The notes under the pieces are model-generated. The model searched no databases. It had not been told where the DNA came from and was given only the letters and a program-made list of their open reading frames with translations. The position numbers and the translations under genes are program-made. From assembly GCF_014279595.1 (NCBI RefSeq), contig NZ_CP047943.1:1-64000 (forward strand): 64,000 nt of DNA. The letters run 5' to 3'. Each line of letters begins with the position of its first letter. The first letter of the stretch is position 1. This DNA comes from Synechococcus sp. RS9909 (GTDB lineage Bacteria > Cyanobacteriota > Cyanobacteriia > PCC-6307 > Cyanobiaceae). Shown here one piece after another: positions 28,751 to 37,664 of this stretch.

Positions 28751-30201
28751 CAGGCCGCTAACGGGGAATGCTGGGGCTGGGGCGAGGAAACGCTGTCGTC
28801 GGTCAGTCGTTTCCACAGGCTGTTCACATCACCGGCACCCATGGCCAGCACCAGATCATCCGGGCGACTGTGCTCCTGCACCAGAACGGTCAGCTCGTCC
28901 ATGCTGTCGGCCACAAGCACGGCTTGTTCCGGCGCCAGATGGCGCATGGAGCCTGCGAGGGCATGGCTGCTGACTTCGGCGATCGGTGCTTCACCGGCGC
29001 TGTAGACGGGTGCCAGCAACACCAGGTCGGCCACGGTGAGAGCGGCGGCGAACTGATCCAGGAATTCCTGGGTGCGGCTGTAGCGGTGGGGTTGGAACAC
29101 CACGGTGAGCCGTTGGGGCTGGCGGGGCAGGGGGCTGCGGCCACTGCTCACCATCAATCGCGCCATGGTGAGGGTGGCACTCACTTCGCTGGGGTGGTGG
29201 GCGTAATCATCCACGATCTGACGCCCTTGCCAGTCACCGCGGAAATCGAACCGGCGACCGGGTGCCTGCAACTGCTCCAGACCGCGTTGCAGTCGGCTGA
29301 ATTCCACCCCAGCCAGACGGCAGGCGGCAAGGGCGCCTGTCACGTTGCTGAGGTTGTGCAGGCCCGGCAGGGGCAGGGTGATGCGGCCCACCAGCCCACC
29401 ATCTTCATAGAAGTCGGCGACGGTGCGATCGCCATCGAGGCGCACCGGGAGGGCCGCGAAGTCAACACCTTCGCAGCGCTGCACCGACCACCAGGCGGTC
29501 GCCTGGAAATGGTCCCGCAGGATCGGGTCGTCCTGATTGGCCAGCAGCCGCTCGCAGCCGGAGGCGAAGCGCTGCAGCGTGGCCACGAGGTCATCGAGGC
29601 CGCTGTAGTGATCGGTGTGATCGAGCTCCAGGTTGGTGAGCACGCCGAGCTCGGCCTGGAATTTCACCAGGGACCCATCCGACTCGTCCGCTTCAGCCAC
29701 CAGGTAGCGGCCGCTGCCGGCATGACCATTGCTGCCGTAGCAGGGCACCACGCCACCGATCACGGCGGTGGGATCTTCTCCCGCAGCGGCCAGCAACGTT
29801 GTGATCACGGTGCTGGTGGTGGTTTTGCCGTGACTGCCCGCTACGGCGATGGCCGGTTGTTCCGCAATCAGGGCAGCGAGGATGTCGGAGCGATGCCAGA
29901 TGCTGAGCCCCCGGGCCCGCGCTTCAACCAATTCGGGATTGGATTCTGGGATGGCGGTGCTGACCACCACCAGAGGCGGGGAAGCCGAACCCGCGACGAG
30001 TCGGTCGATGCTGCTGGCCACCTGGGCATCCATCACGGTGATGCCACGCGCCATGAGCTGTTGCACGATGGCCGAGTGGCGCGGCTCCGAGCCGCTGATG
30101 CTGAAGCCCCGTTCCGCCAGGATCAGGGCGAGGGCCGACATGCCGATACCGCCGATGCCGATGAAATGAATGGGCTGCTGGCGGCTGAGCAAACGGGCCA
30201 A
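28750..30201 (-). CDS. murC: UDP-N-acetylmuramate-L-alanine ligase
   Basis: Adds the first amino acid of the peptidoglycan stem peptide. 483 residues, start TTG at 30201 ([18 protein letters not shown]). Features: N-terminal UDP-binding [23 protein letters not shown] loop [43 protein letters not shown], and [14 protein letters not shown]. No ATG exists in a better position, so the TTG is accepted with some doubt. It overlaps murB by 1 base and is divergent from gap2, with about 205 bases between. Confidence 0.95.
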   Translation of the reverse strand: MARLLSRQQPIHFIGIGGIGMSALALILAERGFSISGSEPRHSAIVQQLMARGITVMDAQVASSIDRLVAGSASPPLVVVSTAIPESNPELVEARARGLSIWHRSDILAALIAEQPAIAVAGSHGKTTTSTVITTLLAAAGEDPTAVIGGVVPCYGSNGHAGSGRYLVAEADESDGSLVKFQAELGVLTNLELDHTDHYSGLDDLVATLQRFASGCERLLANQDDPILRDHFQATAWWSVQRCEGVDFAALPVRLDGDRTVADFYEDGGLVGRITLPLPGLHNLSNVTGALAACRLAGVEFSRLQRGLEQLQAPGRRFDFRGDWQGRQIVDDYAHHPSEVSATLTMARLMVSSGRSPLPRQPQRLTVVFQPHRYSRTQEFLDQFAAALTVADLVLLAPVYSAGEAPIAEVSSHALAGSMRHLAPEQAVLVADSMDELTVLVQEHSRPDDLVLAMGAGDVNSLWKRLTDDSVSSPQPQHSPLAA

Positions 30202-30406
30202 TGGGCTGGATCGTGAGTCCGAAAGATAAGTCAGGCGTCGCGAGAAAGCTTGCCTTTGATCCGCCGCTGCGGCCTGGGATTGCGCCGTGTTACGGGCTGT
30301 GGTGGCACCGGGCGCCAGCAGGGGAATGGAGGCGTGGCATCAGGGAATTCAGAAGATTTCTGTATGATCGGCGGCCAAACACCCCATGCGGTAAGCCGCT
30401 GTTGCC
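30202..30406. other. Intergenic region between murC and gap2
   Basis: About 205 bases between divergent genes, the largest gap in the window apart from the first bases. It contains the probable gap2 promoter near its right end. I see no convincing small gene; an open frame of 69 residues crosses into gap2 and has no protein-like features. Confidence 0.6.
30363..30368 (+). promoter_or_regulatory. Probable -10 element of gap2
   Basis: TATGAT matches the sigma-70 -10 consensus TATAAT at five of six positions and lies 38 bases before the gap2 ATG, in an otherwise GC-rich context. No good -35 is seen, which is common for cyanobacterial promoters. Confidence 0.5.
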
Positions 30407-31429
30407 ATGACCCTGCGCGTTGCGATCAATGGATTCGGCCGAATTGGTCGCAACTTCATGCGTTGCTGGATCAGCCGTGGTGCTAACACCGACATCGAAG
30501 TGGTGGGTCTGAACGACACGTCGGATCCCAAGACCAATTCTCACCTGCTCACCTACGACACCATGCTGGGTCGGATTCAGGGAGCTGAGATCGGTTATAC
30601 CGACGACACCCTGATTGTGAATGGCAAAACGATCAAGTGCTATTCCGACCGCAATCCTCTTAACCTTCCCTGGAAGGAGTGGGACATCGATCTTGTGATC
30701 GAATCCACCGGTGTCTTCAACACCGATGAGAAGGCCAGCATGCACCTCCAGGCCGGTGCCAAGAAGGTGATCCTCACCGCCCCTGGCAAGGGTGATGGCG
30801 TGGGCACCTTCGTGGTGGGTGTGAACGCCGACCAGTATCGCCACGAGGATTTCAACATCCTCTCCAACGCCAGCTGCACCACCAATTGCATGGCGCCGAT
30901 CGTGAAGGTGATCGACCAGGAGTTCGGCATCGTCAAAGGGTCGATGACGACCGTGCACAGCTACACCGGTGACCAGCGCATCCTCGACGCCAGCCATCGC
31001 GACCTGCGTCGTGCCCGTGCTGCAGCCATGAACATCGTTCCCACCACCACCGGCGCCGCCAAGGCCGTGGCGTTGGTCTATCCCGCGGTGAAGGGCAAGC
31101 TCGATGGTCTCGCCCTGCGCGTTCCCACCCCCAATGTGTCCCTGGTGGACATGGTGTTCAACGTGAGCAAGACCACCACCTCTGAGGAAGTGAACGCTGT
31201 TTTGAAGGCTGCTTCTGAGGGGTCCGCCAAAGGCATCATCAAATACTGCGAGCTTCCCCTGGTGTCCACCGACCATGCCGGCACCGATGAATCCACCATC
31301 GTGGATGCTGAACTCACCAAGGTGATGGGCGGTGACCAGGTGAAGATCCTCTCCTGGTACGACAATGAGTGGGGTTACAGCCAACGTGTGGTCGATCTCG
31401 CTGAGATTGTGGCCAAGAACTGGAAGTGA
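30407..31429 (+). CDS. gap2: Glyceraldehyde-3-phosphate dehydrogenase, Calvin-cycle type
   Basis: Gap2-type enzyme, using NADPH or NADH, for the reductive step of the Calvin cycle and gluconeogenesis. 340 residues. Motifs: [15 protein letters not shown], the catalytic [16 protein letters not shown] with Cys157 (counted from the ATG at 30407), and the C-terminal [17 protein letters not shown]. It is flanked upstream by a TATGAT -10 sequence and downstream by a rho-independent terminator, so it is probably transcribed alone and strongly. Confidence 0.97.
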   Translation: MTLRVAINGFGRIGRNFMRCWISRGANTDIEVVGLNDTSDPKTNSHLLTYDTMLGRIQGAEIGYTDDTLIVNGKTIKCYSDRNPLNLPWKEWDIDLVIESTGVFNTDEKASMHLQAGAKKVILTAPGKGDGVGTFVVGVNADQYRHEDFNILSNASCTTNCMAPIVKVIDQEFGIVKGSMTTVHSYTGDQRILDASHRDLRRARAAAMNIVPTTTGAAKAVALVYPAVKGKLDGLALRVPTPNVSLVDMVFNVSKTTTSEEVNAVLKAASEGSAKGIIKYCELPLVSTDHAGTDESTIVDAELTKVMGGDQVKILSWYDNEWGYSQRVVDLAEIVAKNWK

Positions 31430-31467
31430 GCTCAGTGAAGTGAGCTGAGTCAACATCAGCAACAGTG

Positions 31468-31491
31468 GCCCCCTCTGAGCAGGGGGCTTTT
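31468..31491 (+). terminator. Rho-independent terminator of gap2
   Basis: The stem is GCCCCCT (31468-31474) pairing with AGGGGGC (31481-31487), with a 6-base loop CTGAGC, followed by TTTT. It lies 38 bases after the gap2 stop. The stem is a perfect 7 bp. Confidence 0.85.
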
Positions 31492-31520
31492 CAGTTTCAA
31501 GACCGAAGTCCAGTCTTGAA

Positions 31521-32534
31521 TCAGTCCTGGAAATGTTGAAATTCTCCGCTCGCTGACACATTGCCTCGGCCATCACTCCAGTGGATGCCTGCGTTGGCGT
31601 TGGACGTGATCCGGCCGATCCGTTGCCGGCCCGGCGCCTGGGCAATCCATGGCGTGGCCCACTCCGGCGGCAGGCTGAGCACGAGTTCGAAGTCTTCTCC
31701 TCCGTTGAGGCACCAGCTCTCCCGGTTCAGCTGCGGGGGCCAGCCGGGAGCCAGGGGCAGCGCTGTGGGATCCAGTTCAGCGCTGCAGCCGCTGCTGTGG
31801 CAAAGATCCTGCACGGCTCTCAGCAGTCCGTCACTGCTGTCGGTGCCAGCTGCGCGCCAGGGCAGATCCAACGGCTTGCAGTCCAGGAGGTCGCGGAGTG
31901 CGGCAAAGCGTGGTTGAGGTCGTTGATGCTGCAGGATCGCCGCTTCATGGAGACGGCGATTGATCGAGTGGTGGAGAGGGTCGACCTCCCCGCGCAACAG
32001 GGCGAGCCCCAGCCGGCTGAGCCCATGGGGGCCACTCACCACGAGCCAGTCTCCGGCCTGCGCCTGGTTGCGATGCAGTCGCAGGGGTCCGCAGTGGCCC
32101 AGGGCGGTGATCGCGAGCATGCGCTGTTGCCCTGTCGTGCAGTCGCCCCCTAGTAAGGAGCCGCCATGGCGGCTCAGGGCTGCGCTGAGTCCTTCATAGA
32201 CCCCTTCCGCCCAGCGCCAGGGCGTGTGGGCTGGTGCCACCAGGCCCACGGTGATCCCCACGGGTTCGGTGACGCCGCTGGCAGCCAGATCGGAGAGGTT
32301 GGCGCCGGCAGCCCGCCAACCCACATCCTGGGGGCTGGTGGTGGTGTCGCTGAAGTGAACACCCTCCACCAGCAGATCGGTGTTGATCAGCAGGGTGTCG
32401 TTGCCGCCTTGCACGGCTGCCGTGTCGTCATCGAACTGGCCTGGAGGGGCAAAGCGCGCCAGGCGGCGGATCAGCTCCGCTTCTCCCAGGTCGCGCAGGC
32501 ATTCCGTCACGGCTGCGGTCTCAGGCAGGGCCAT
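31521..32534 (-). CDS. thiL: Thiamine-monophosphate kinase
   Basis: Phosphorylates thiamine phosphate to thiamine pyrophosphate. 337 residues. Features of the AIRS-like fold: FDDDTAAVQGGNDTLLINTD, DVGWRAAGANLSDLAASGV, LLGGDCTTG, and TDSSDGLLRAV. C-terminal LNGGEDFELVLSLP is characteristic of ThiL. It sits 4 bases downstream of the cyclophilin gene on the same strand. thiG is also in the window but 20 kb away. Confidence 0.95.
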   Translation of the reverse strand: MALPETAAVTECLRDLGEAELIRRLARFAPPGQFDDDTAAVQGGNDTLLINTDLLVEGVHFSDTTTSPQDVGWRAAGANLSDLAASGVTEPVGITVGLVAPAHTPWRWAEGVYEGLSAALSRHGGSLLGGDCTTGQQRMLAITALGHCGPLRLHRNQAQAGDWLVVSGPHGLSRLGLALLRGEVDPLHHSINRRLHEAAILQHQRPQPRFAALRDLLDCKPLDLPWRAAGTDSSDGLLRAVQDLCHSSGCSAELDPTALPLAPGWPPQLNRESWCLNGGEDFELVLSLPPEWATPWIAQAPGRQRIGRITSNANAGIHWSDGRGNVSASGEFQHFQD

Positions 32535-32538
32535 GCTC

Positions 32539-33612
32539 TCAGGCGTGGGCCTGCAGCCGATCGGCGCCGTCCGTCACGGTGATGCTCAGCACCCGGTCGT
32601 CCACACCGAGCTCCTCGAGCACGTCGAAGCCATCCACCACGTAGCCGAAGGCGGCGTTGCGTCCATCCACCAGGTTGAGCCCGGCGGGGGTGAGCTCGGC
32701 CTCATAGAGGAACATGAAGAACTGGGACGATCCGTCATCCAGCGCCTGATCGGAGTGGGCCCATCCCAGGGTGCCCAGGGTGGCGAAGGGAAGGGTCGGC
32801 GTCGCTTTGTAGAGCCCCACATCCTCGAAGGTCTGGTTGTAGAGCGTTTCAGGCTCGCCGGGCACCCGGATCTCCAGGGGCACATGGCGTTCCTGTTTGG
32901 TGCTCGGATCGATGTAGCCGATCTCCGGACCTTCCGGATCACCCGTCTGCAGGATGTAGAAATCCTCAGCCCGTGTGAAGGGAAGGCCGTCGTAGAAGCC
33001 TTTGCTGGCGAGATCGATGAAGGCGCCCGCCGTCAGAGGTGCGTTGTAGCCATCCACCACGGCCGTCATCGCTCCCTGGGTGGTGTTGATCGTCACGGTG
33101 GCCCGTCCCAGCAGGCGGGGCAGGGCGTTGAATTCGGCGGGGATCTCGGGGATCGCGTCCTGCATCAGCATCGCTTCCAGGTCGCCGATGCGATTCAGGG
33201 TGCTGCGGCGTGTTTGCAGGAAGTCGGCTTTGTCCTGGGCCTCCACCTCCTCCTGGAGCTGGTGGATGCCGTCCGAAACGGTGTCGAGCAGGTGCTCAGC
33301 GCTGGCCTGCTCCGGTTCGGGAATGGCCTCGAGGATGACCCGACGCCGGGTGGCGAGCAGGGCCTGGCTGCGGCTGAGCGATCGGGACAGGGCACTCCAG
33401 CGCTTGGCGCGCAGGTCATCGCTGGTTCCCTCCAGACGATGCTGAAGCTCGCGCAGATCGGGCTGATCGAAGGGCAGGGCATCCCGCAGGATCGCCGCCG
33501 GGTCTTTGACGGCGTTGCCCTGCGGTAAGCCGGCATGGGCCGGTTCAGCCAGGACCAGCCCAAGGGCGCTGATCAGGGCAACCAGCAGGGCGGAGAGACG
33601 CTGAAGTGCCAT
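32539..33612 (-). CDS. Lumenal TLP40/CYP38-like cyclophilin
   Basis: 357 residues from the ATG at 33612. The signal peptide ([19 protein letters not shown]) is followed by a helical N-terminal domain (residues about 35-170) with [20 protein letters not shown], like the leucine-zipper-containing half of plant CYP38/TLP40. The C-terminal half is a cyclophilin domain starting [20 protein letters not shown] and including [14 protein letters not shown] and [15 protein letters not shown]; key prolyl-isomerase residues look partly replaced. In plants CYP38 helps photosystem II assembly, so a thylakoid lumen role is inferred. It is divergent from efp, 64 bases between starts. Confidence 0.88.
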   Translation of the reverse strand: MALQRLSALLVALISALGLVLAEPAHAGLPQGNAVKDPAAILRDALPFDQPDLRELQHRLEGTSDDLRAKRWSALSRSLSRSQALLATRRRVILEAIPEPEQASAEHLLDTVSDGIHQLQEEVEAQDKADFLQTRRSTLNRIGDLEAMLMQDAIPEIPAEFNALPRLLGRATVTINTTQGAMTAVVDGYNAPLTAGAFIDLASKGFYDGLPFTRAEDFYILQTGDPEGPEIGYIDPSTKQERHVPLEIRVPGEPETLYNQTFEDVGLYKATPTLPFATLGTLGWAHSDQALDDGSSQFFMFLYEAELTPAGLNLVDGRNAAFGYVVDGFDVLEELGVDDRVLSITVTDGADRLQAHA

Positions 33613-33676
33613 GGGGAACCCAGGTGCTGCCTGGACTTTGGCACAGCCGTATGATCCCCTGAACCGTTCAGCGGGA

Positions 33677-34240
33677 ATGATCTCCAGCAACGACTTTCGC
33701 ACCGGCACCACGATCGAGCTCGACGGTGCCGTCTGGCGCGTTGTCGAATTCCTGCATGTGAAGCCGGGCAAGGGGTCTGCCTTCGTGCGCACGAAGCTGA
33801 AGGCGGTGCAGAGCGGCAGCGTTGTGGAGAAAACCTTCCGGGCCGGGGAGATGCTCCCCCAGGCCATGCTCGAAAAGTCCACGCTTCAGCACACCTACAT
33901 GGAGGGTGAGGATTACGTCTTCATGGACATGTCGTCCTATGAGGAGACCCGTCTCACCGCGCAGCAGATCGGCGACAGCCGCAAATACCTCAAGGAGGGA
34001 ATGGAGGTGAATGTGGTCTCCTGGAACGGCAAACCCCTGGAGGTGGAGCTGCCCAACTCCGTGGTGCTGGAGATCACTCAGACCGATCCGGGTGTGAAAG
34101 GCGACACGGCCACCGGAGGCACCAAGCCCGCCATCCTTGAGACCGGTGCCCAGGTGATGGTGCCCCTGTTCCTGTCCATCGGCGAGAAGATCAAGGTGGA
34201 CACGCGCAACGACACCTATCTCGGCCGCGAGAACGGATGA
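33677..34240 (+). CDS. efp: Translation elongation factor P
   Basis: Rescues ribosomes stalled at polyproline sequences. 187 residues from the ATG at 33677 ([20 protein letters not shown]); a longer frame beginning at 33611 overlaps the divergent cyclophilin gene and is rejected. The tip of domain I is [16 protein letters not shown], with Lys at the modification position (GKG). Domains II-III end with the EF-P signature region [22 protein letters not shown]. Its stop overlaps the accB start (ATGA). Confidence 0.97.
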   Translation: MISSNDFRTGTTIELDGAVWRVVEFLHVKPGKGSAFVRTKLKAVQSGSVVEKTFRAGEMLPQAMLEKSTLQHTYMEGEDYVFMDMSSYEETRLTAQQIGDSRKYLKEGMEVNVVSWNGKPLEVELPNSVVLEITQTDPGVKGDTATGGTKPAILETGAQVMVPLFLSIGEKIKVDTRNDTYLGRENG

Positions 34241-34722
34241 CCATGCAGCTTGATCACGACCAGCTCCATCGCCTGCTCACGGCGCTTGGTGAGAGCGACA
34301 TCCAGGAATTCCGTCTGGAAGGGGATGATTTCCGCCTTGAGGTGCGTCGCAACTTGCCCTCGGCCGTGGTGCCTGTTGCCGCTGCCGCATCGGTGCATCC
34401 CTCCGTGGCTGCTGCCGCTCCCGAGACCGCCGCAGCAACTCCGGCCACGCCACCGCCGGCGGTGGCGGCAACCCGTTCCGACCTGCAGGACGTGACCGCG
34501 CCGATGGTCGGCACCTTCTATCGCGCGCCTGCTCCCGGAGAGGATCCGTTCGTCGAGGTGGGCACGCGTATCGGTGTCGGTCAGACCGTGTGCATTCTCG
34601 AGGCGATGAAGCTGATGAATGAGCTCGAGTCGGAGGTCTCCGGTGAGGTGGTGGAGATTTTGGTGGATAACGGCACGCCGGTGGAATTCGGTCAGGTGCT
34701 GATGCGGGTCAAGCCCGGCTGA
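34237..34722 (+). CDS. accB: Biotin carboxyl carrier protein of acetyl-CoA carboxylase
   Basis: Carries biotin between the carboxylase and transferase parts of acetyl-CoA carboxylase, the first step of fatty-acid synthesis. 161 residues with a flexible Ala/Pro-rich linker (residues about 45-85) and the biotinyl domain at the C-terminus; the modified lysine is Lys125 in [13 protein letters not shown]. The start overlaps efp by 4 bases, an efp-accB coupling common in bacteria. The 3' end overlaps convergent pdxA by 31 bases. Confidence 0.96.
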   Translation: MTMQLDHDQLHRLLTALGESDIQEFRLEGDDFRLEVRRNLPSAVVPVAAAASVHPSVAAAAPETAAATPATPPPAVAATRSDLQDVTAPMVGTFYRAPAPGEDPFVEVGTRIGVGQTVCILEAMKLMNELESEVSGEVVEILVDNGTPVEFGQVLMRVKPG

Positions 34723-35735
34723 GACAGATCCCAGGCGGCGCGCAGTGCCGCCACCATGCTGTCGCTGCGAGCGATTCCACGGCCAGCGATGTCAAAGCCG
34801 GTGCCGTGATCGGGTGAGGTGCGCAGAAACGGCAGGCCGAGGGTGGTGTTCACCGCCTGGTCAAACGCCAGCAGTTTCACCGGGATCAGCCCTTGATCGT
34901 GATACAGCGCCAGAATTCCGTCCGGACTGTGGCGCTCCGGTCCCTGGATCCAGGCTCGAGCAGCGGGAAGCCAGCAGGTGTCCGGTGGCAGCGGTCCCTC
35001 CAGCTGAATCTCCGGGTGCTCTGACGCCCATTGGTGCAACAGGGGGATCAGCCAATCCCGCTCCTCCTTCCCCAGGTTGCCTTGTTCGCCGGCATGGGGG
35101 TTGAGGCCAGCCACCAGCAGGCGGGGTGTGGGATTGAAGCGTCGGCAGAACTCCGCCAGGTGGTTGAGCTTCTCCAGCAGCAGGTCCGGCGTGAGCGCCT
35201 GGGGAACGGCTGCCAGGGGAATGTGCGTGGTGGCCAGCAGGGTGTTGAGGCGCCAGCCGGTCAGGGGCGAGAGCGCGGTGAACAGCATGGCGGCGCGATC
35301 GGTGCCGCACAGTTCCGCCAGCCGTTCCGTCTGGCCTGGGTAGTGATGGCCAGCGGCGTGCCAGGCATGTTTGGCGATCGGTGCGGTCACGAGGGCGCGA
35401 CCTTGACCGGCCAGCACCGCCCTGACCGCGTCAGTCAGCCATTCGAAACTGCACGCACCGGTGAGGGCCGACGCCTCCCCAGGTCGGATCGGGGCTGGAA
35501 CGGGTCGATCGAGAACCTGCAGCCGCTCCGGGTCGGCCAGGCGGGTGATGCCGCGCGCGTGCAGATCGCGGTGGACCGCTTCCAGGCTGCGGCGACAGCC
35601 CACCAGCACCGGGGTCAATTCGCGGGGGAGCTCCTCGGAAGCCAGAGCTTTCAGGGTCACCTCCATGCCGATGCCCGCAGGATCGCCAAGGGCAATCAGC
35701 AGGGTCTGACTAGCGTCGGTGCACTCAATCGACAT
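34692..35735 (-). CDS. pdxA: 4-hydroxythreonine-4-phosphate dehydrogenase
   Basis: NAD-dependent enzyme of the DXP-dependent route to pyridoxal phosphate. 347 residues. Signatures: IALGDPAGIGMEVTLKAL at the start, VTAPIAKHAWHAAGHHYPGQ with metal-binding His, VAGLNPHAGEQGNLGKEE, ALYHDQGLIPVKLLAFDQAV and RTSPDHGTGFDIAGRG. The ATG at 35735 lies 2 bases inside the divergent small gene on the plus strand. Confidence 0.95.
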   Translation of the reverse strand: MSIECTDASQTLLIALGDPAGIGMEVTLKALASEELPRELTPVLVGCRRSLEAVHRDLHARGITRLADPERLQVLDRPVPAPIRPGEASALTGACSFEWLTDAVRAVLAGQGRALVTAPIAKHAWHAAGHHYPGQTERLAELCGTDRAAMLFTALSPLTGWRLNTLLATTHIPLAAVPQALTPDLLLEKLNHLAEFCRRFNPTPRLLVAGLNPHAGEQGNLGKEERDWLIPLLHQWASEHPEIQLEGPLPPDTCWLPAARAWIQGPERHSPDGILALYHDQGLIPVKLLAFDQAVNTTLGLPFLRTSPDHGTGFDIAGRGIARSDSMVAALRAAWDLSQPGLTRIST

Positions 35736-35913
35736 GGCGATGCTGCGCTGGTTGCTTCTGGGGCTGTTGTTGTATGGGCTCGGGACGGCTCTGCGTCATG
35801 GTTGGCTGGAGGTGCAGTGGCATCGTCTGTTGCATGACGCCGGTCTCACCTTCGTTGATCCGGATGAACCGATCGAGCTCCACGAGCTGCCTCTGTTCAA
35901 GCCGACGCCTTGA
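35734..35913 (+). CDS. Small membrane protein, conserved in picocyanobacteria
   Basis: 59 residues from the ATG at 35734 (MAMLRWLLLGLLLYGLGTAL), with a possible earlier GTG at 35719. One hydrophobic helix at residues 4-20 is followed by a soluble tail, ending EPIELHELPLFKPTP. No known domain. Small proteins of this type sit between pdxA and the epimerase gene in marine Synechococcus as I recall; role unknown. Its 3' end overlaps the epimerase gene by 17 bases. Confidence 0.7.
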   Translation: MAMLRWLLLGLLLYGLGTALRHGWLEVQWHRLLHDAGLTFVDPDEPIELHELPLFKPTP

Positions 35914-36811
35914 AGCCCTCCGCCTCCCAGCAGTCGAGCAGACCGCTGCGGTAGGTGGGATGCAGCAAGGTATAGCCAAGCTCCTCGCAGAGCAGAGTGT
36001 TGCTGACGCGCCGGTTTTCGGCCCAGAAGGAGCGGGCCATGGCACTCATTGTCTGGCTTGCGTCGCTGTAGGGACGCGGTTGGGGCAGGGTGATGCCGAG
36101 CAGCTCGGCCGCATAACCCTGGATCTGCGCCGAGGCCGCCGGTTCGTCGTCGCTGATGTTCACGACGGGCGGCCGCCTGCCCTGGGCTGCCTGCTGGATC
36201 AGGTGCCAGCAGGCTCCGGCGATGTCATCCACATGCACACGGGAAAACACCTGGCCGGGCTTGTCGATCGGTTGGAGATCACCGCGAAGAATGGCCTGAA
36301 ACGGTGATCGCCCAGGACCGTAGATGCCTGGAAGCCGCAGGATCTGCACCGGCCCATCGAGGCTTTGCCAGGCCTCTTCGCAGGCCAGACGGCGTTGGCT
36401 GCGCTCCTGCATCGGCGTGGCTGGATCGGATTCGTGCACCCAGGCCCCCTGACGGTCGCCGTAGACGCCGGTGGTGGAGAGATAGCCCAGCCACTGCAGG
36501 GGCAAGCGTTGCAGGGTTTCGCCCAGGCAGCGGATCACGGGATCCTGGCCATCCCGTTCGGGAGGGATCGTGCTGAGCACATGGGTCACCCCCTGGAGCT
36601 GCTCCGGGTCGGGCAGCTGGTTCAGCTGGCTGTCGAAGCGCAGGGTGCTGGGGTCGCTGCGGTCAGCGGGCAGTCGCACGCTGGTGAGCACGCGCGTTCC
36701 GAGCTGCCGGGCCAGGGCAGCGAAGTGGCTCCCACTGAAGCCCGCACCCAGCACCAGCAGAGTCGGCTCAGCGGGCAGGGGCCGGCACCGGTTGACAAGA
36801 TCCGAAAGCAT
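35897..36811 (-). CDS. NAD-dependent epimerase/dehydratase-like (SDR) protein
   Basis: 304 residues with a Rossmann fold at the start, LLVLGAGFSGSHFAALARQLG (GxGxxG as GAGFSG). Other features: GVTHVLSTIPPERDGQDP, LGYLSTTGVYGDRQGAWVHE with the STTGVYG catalytic YxxxK-region equivalent degenerated, RLPGIYGPGRSPFQAILRGD and VHVDDIAGA. It resembles atypical SDR proteins such as YeeZ. The substrate is unknown. Start ATG at 36811. Confidence 0.85.
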   Translation of the reverse strand: MLSDLVNRCRPLPAEPTLLVLGAGFSGSHFAALARQLGTRVLTSVRLPADRSDPSTLRFDSQLNQLPDPEQLQGVTHVLSTIPPERDGQDPVIRCLGETLQRLPLQWLGYLSTTGVYGDRQGAWVHESDPATPMQERSQRRLACEEAWQSLDGPVQILRLPGIYGPGRSPFQAILRGDLQPIDKPGQVFSRVHVDDIAGACWHLIQQAAQGRRPPVVNISDDEPAASAQIQGYAAELLGITLPQPRPYSDASQTMSAMARSFWAENRRVSNTLLCEELGYTLLHPTYRSGLLDCWEAEGFKASA

Positions 36812-36841
36812 CAGTACAAGTGTATTAGTTGCTGATCATCC

Positions 36842-37042
36842 GTGGCGAATTCCTGCCTCAGCCTCGTTGCGCCTCCCCCCATCATCGCTCCGCCGCGGCG
36901 CCAGCCGTTTGCCTCGCTTCGCCTCGGTGTTGTGACGGCCGCCTGTGTAACCGGGGCGTTGCTGCTGGCGCCGGAACAACCCCAGCAGCAGGCGGCGATC
37001 TGTGAGCGGCGTCAACCGGCGGCGGCTTGTCGGGTCTGGTGA
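36842..37042 (+). CDS. Small conserved cyanobacterial protein, unknown function
   Basis: 66 residues from the GTG at 36842. A weak hydrophobic segment (VVTAACVTGALLLAP) is followed by QQQAAICERRQPAAACRVW, an ending with two cysteines that I recall as conserved among picocyanobacterial homologues. Older annotations call this a possible transcription factor, with no evidence visible here. It could be a secreted or membrane-anchored peptide. Convergent with the HNH gene, 24 bases between the stops. Confidence 0.6.
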   Translation: MANSCLSLVAPPPIIAPPRRQPFASLRLGVVTAACVTGALLLAPEQPQQQAAICERRQPAAACRVW

Positions 37043-37066
37043 GGCGTGGCTCTGACGCCTTGCCCA

Positions 37067-37498
37067 TCAGGCCGGTTGGAGTTGCCAGCTGCCGCTCTGG
37101 AGGTCATCGTCGGCATCGCGGTTGTCCAGATCGGCAACCTGTGCGGTGTCGAGATCCGGCTGGGCCCACTGCAACAGGCGGAGTGCCAGACGTAGGTCCC
37201 CATCCATCCAGGCCCGGATCGCCATCGCGCGTCGCGGGTCGTAAAAACGCTGCCGGCGATACCAGTCGAACGCATCCGCGTCGGATTTGTGTCCGTTGCA
37301 GGAGAGGCAAGCGGGAACACAATTTTCGGTGACGCTCAGACCACCACGGCTGCGGGGCAGCACATGATCAATCGATTCGGATGGTTTGCCGCAATAAATG
37401 CAACTTTTTCCGGTGTAAGTGTGGAGCGATTGACGCCATCGTCGGACACGTAACTTCGGGCAGAGATCTTCAAGGAAAACCGCATCCCTGTTGTGCAT
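37067..37498 (-). CDS. HNH endonuclease-family protein
   Basis: 143 residues, start ATG at 37498. The HNH fold is complete: CIYCGKPSESIDHVLPRSRGG with CxxC and DH, then NCVPACLSCNGHKSDADAFD with the second zinc CxxC and the final His/Asn. It matches the HNH protein that nearly all cyanobacteria and plant plastids encode. The C-terminal third is acidic (DLDNRDADDD). The physiological DNA target is not known. It points away from the helicase gene, with 166 bases between the starts. Confidence 0.9.
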   Translation of the reverse strand: MHNRDAVFLEDLCPKLRVRRWRQSLHTYTGKSCIYCGKPSESIDHVLPRSRGGLSVTENCVPACLSCNGHKSDADAFDWYRRQRFYDPRRAMAIRAWMDGDLRLALRLLQWAQPDLDTAQVADLDNRDADDDLQSGSWQLQPA

Positions 37499-37664
37499 CC
37501 GAGTGCCTCGGTTGGGCGCAGTGTGCCGCCTCCAGGCCCGACGTCAATGTGTCGAAGACTGCATTTCCGCCCTTTGGTTGCTGTGAGCCAGCTGCCATTC
37601 ATGGCCCACTCATAGTTGACTGGTGCCTTTCGCCAGGCGGGCTACATTCATAGCTTCCGGTTGA

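Noticed and set aside
30201-30410. 69-residue open frame between murC and gap2
   Set aside because: Crosses the gap2 start and promoter, and has no conserved features.
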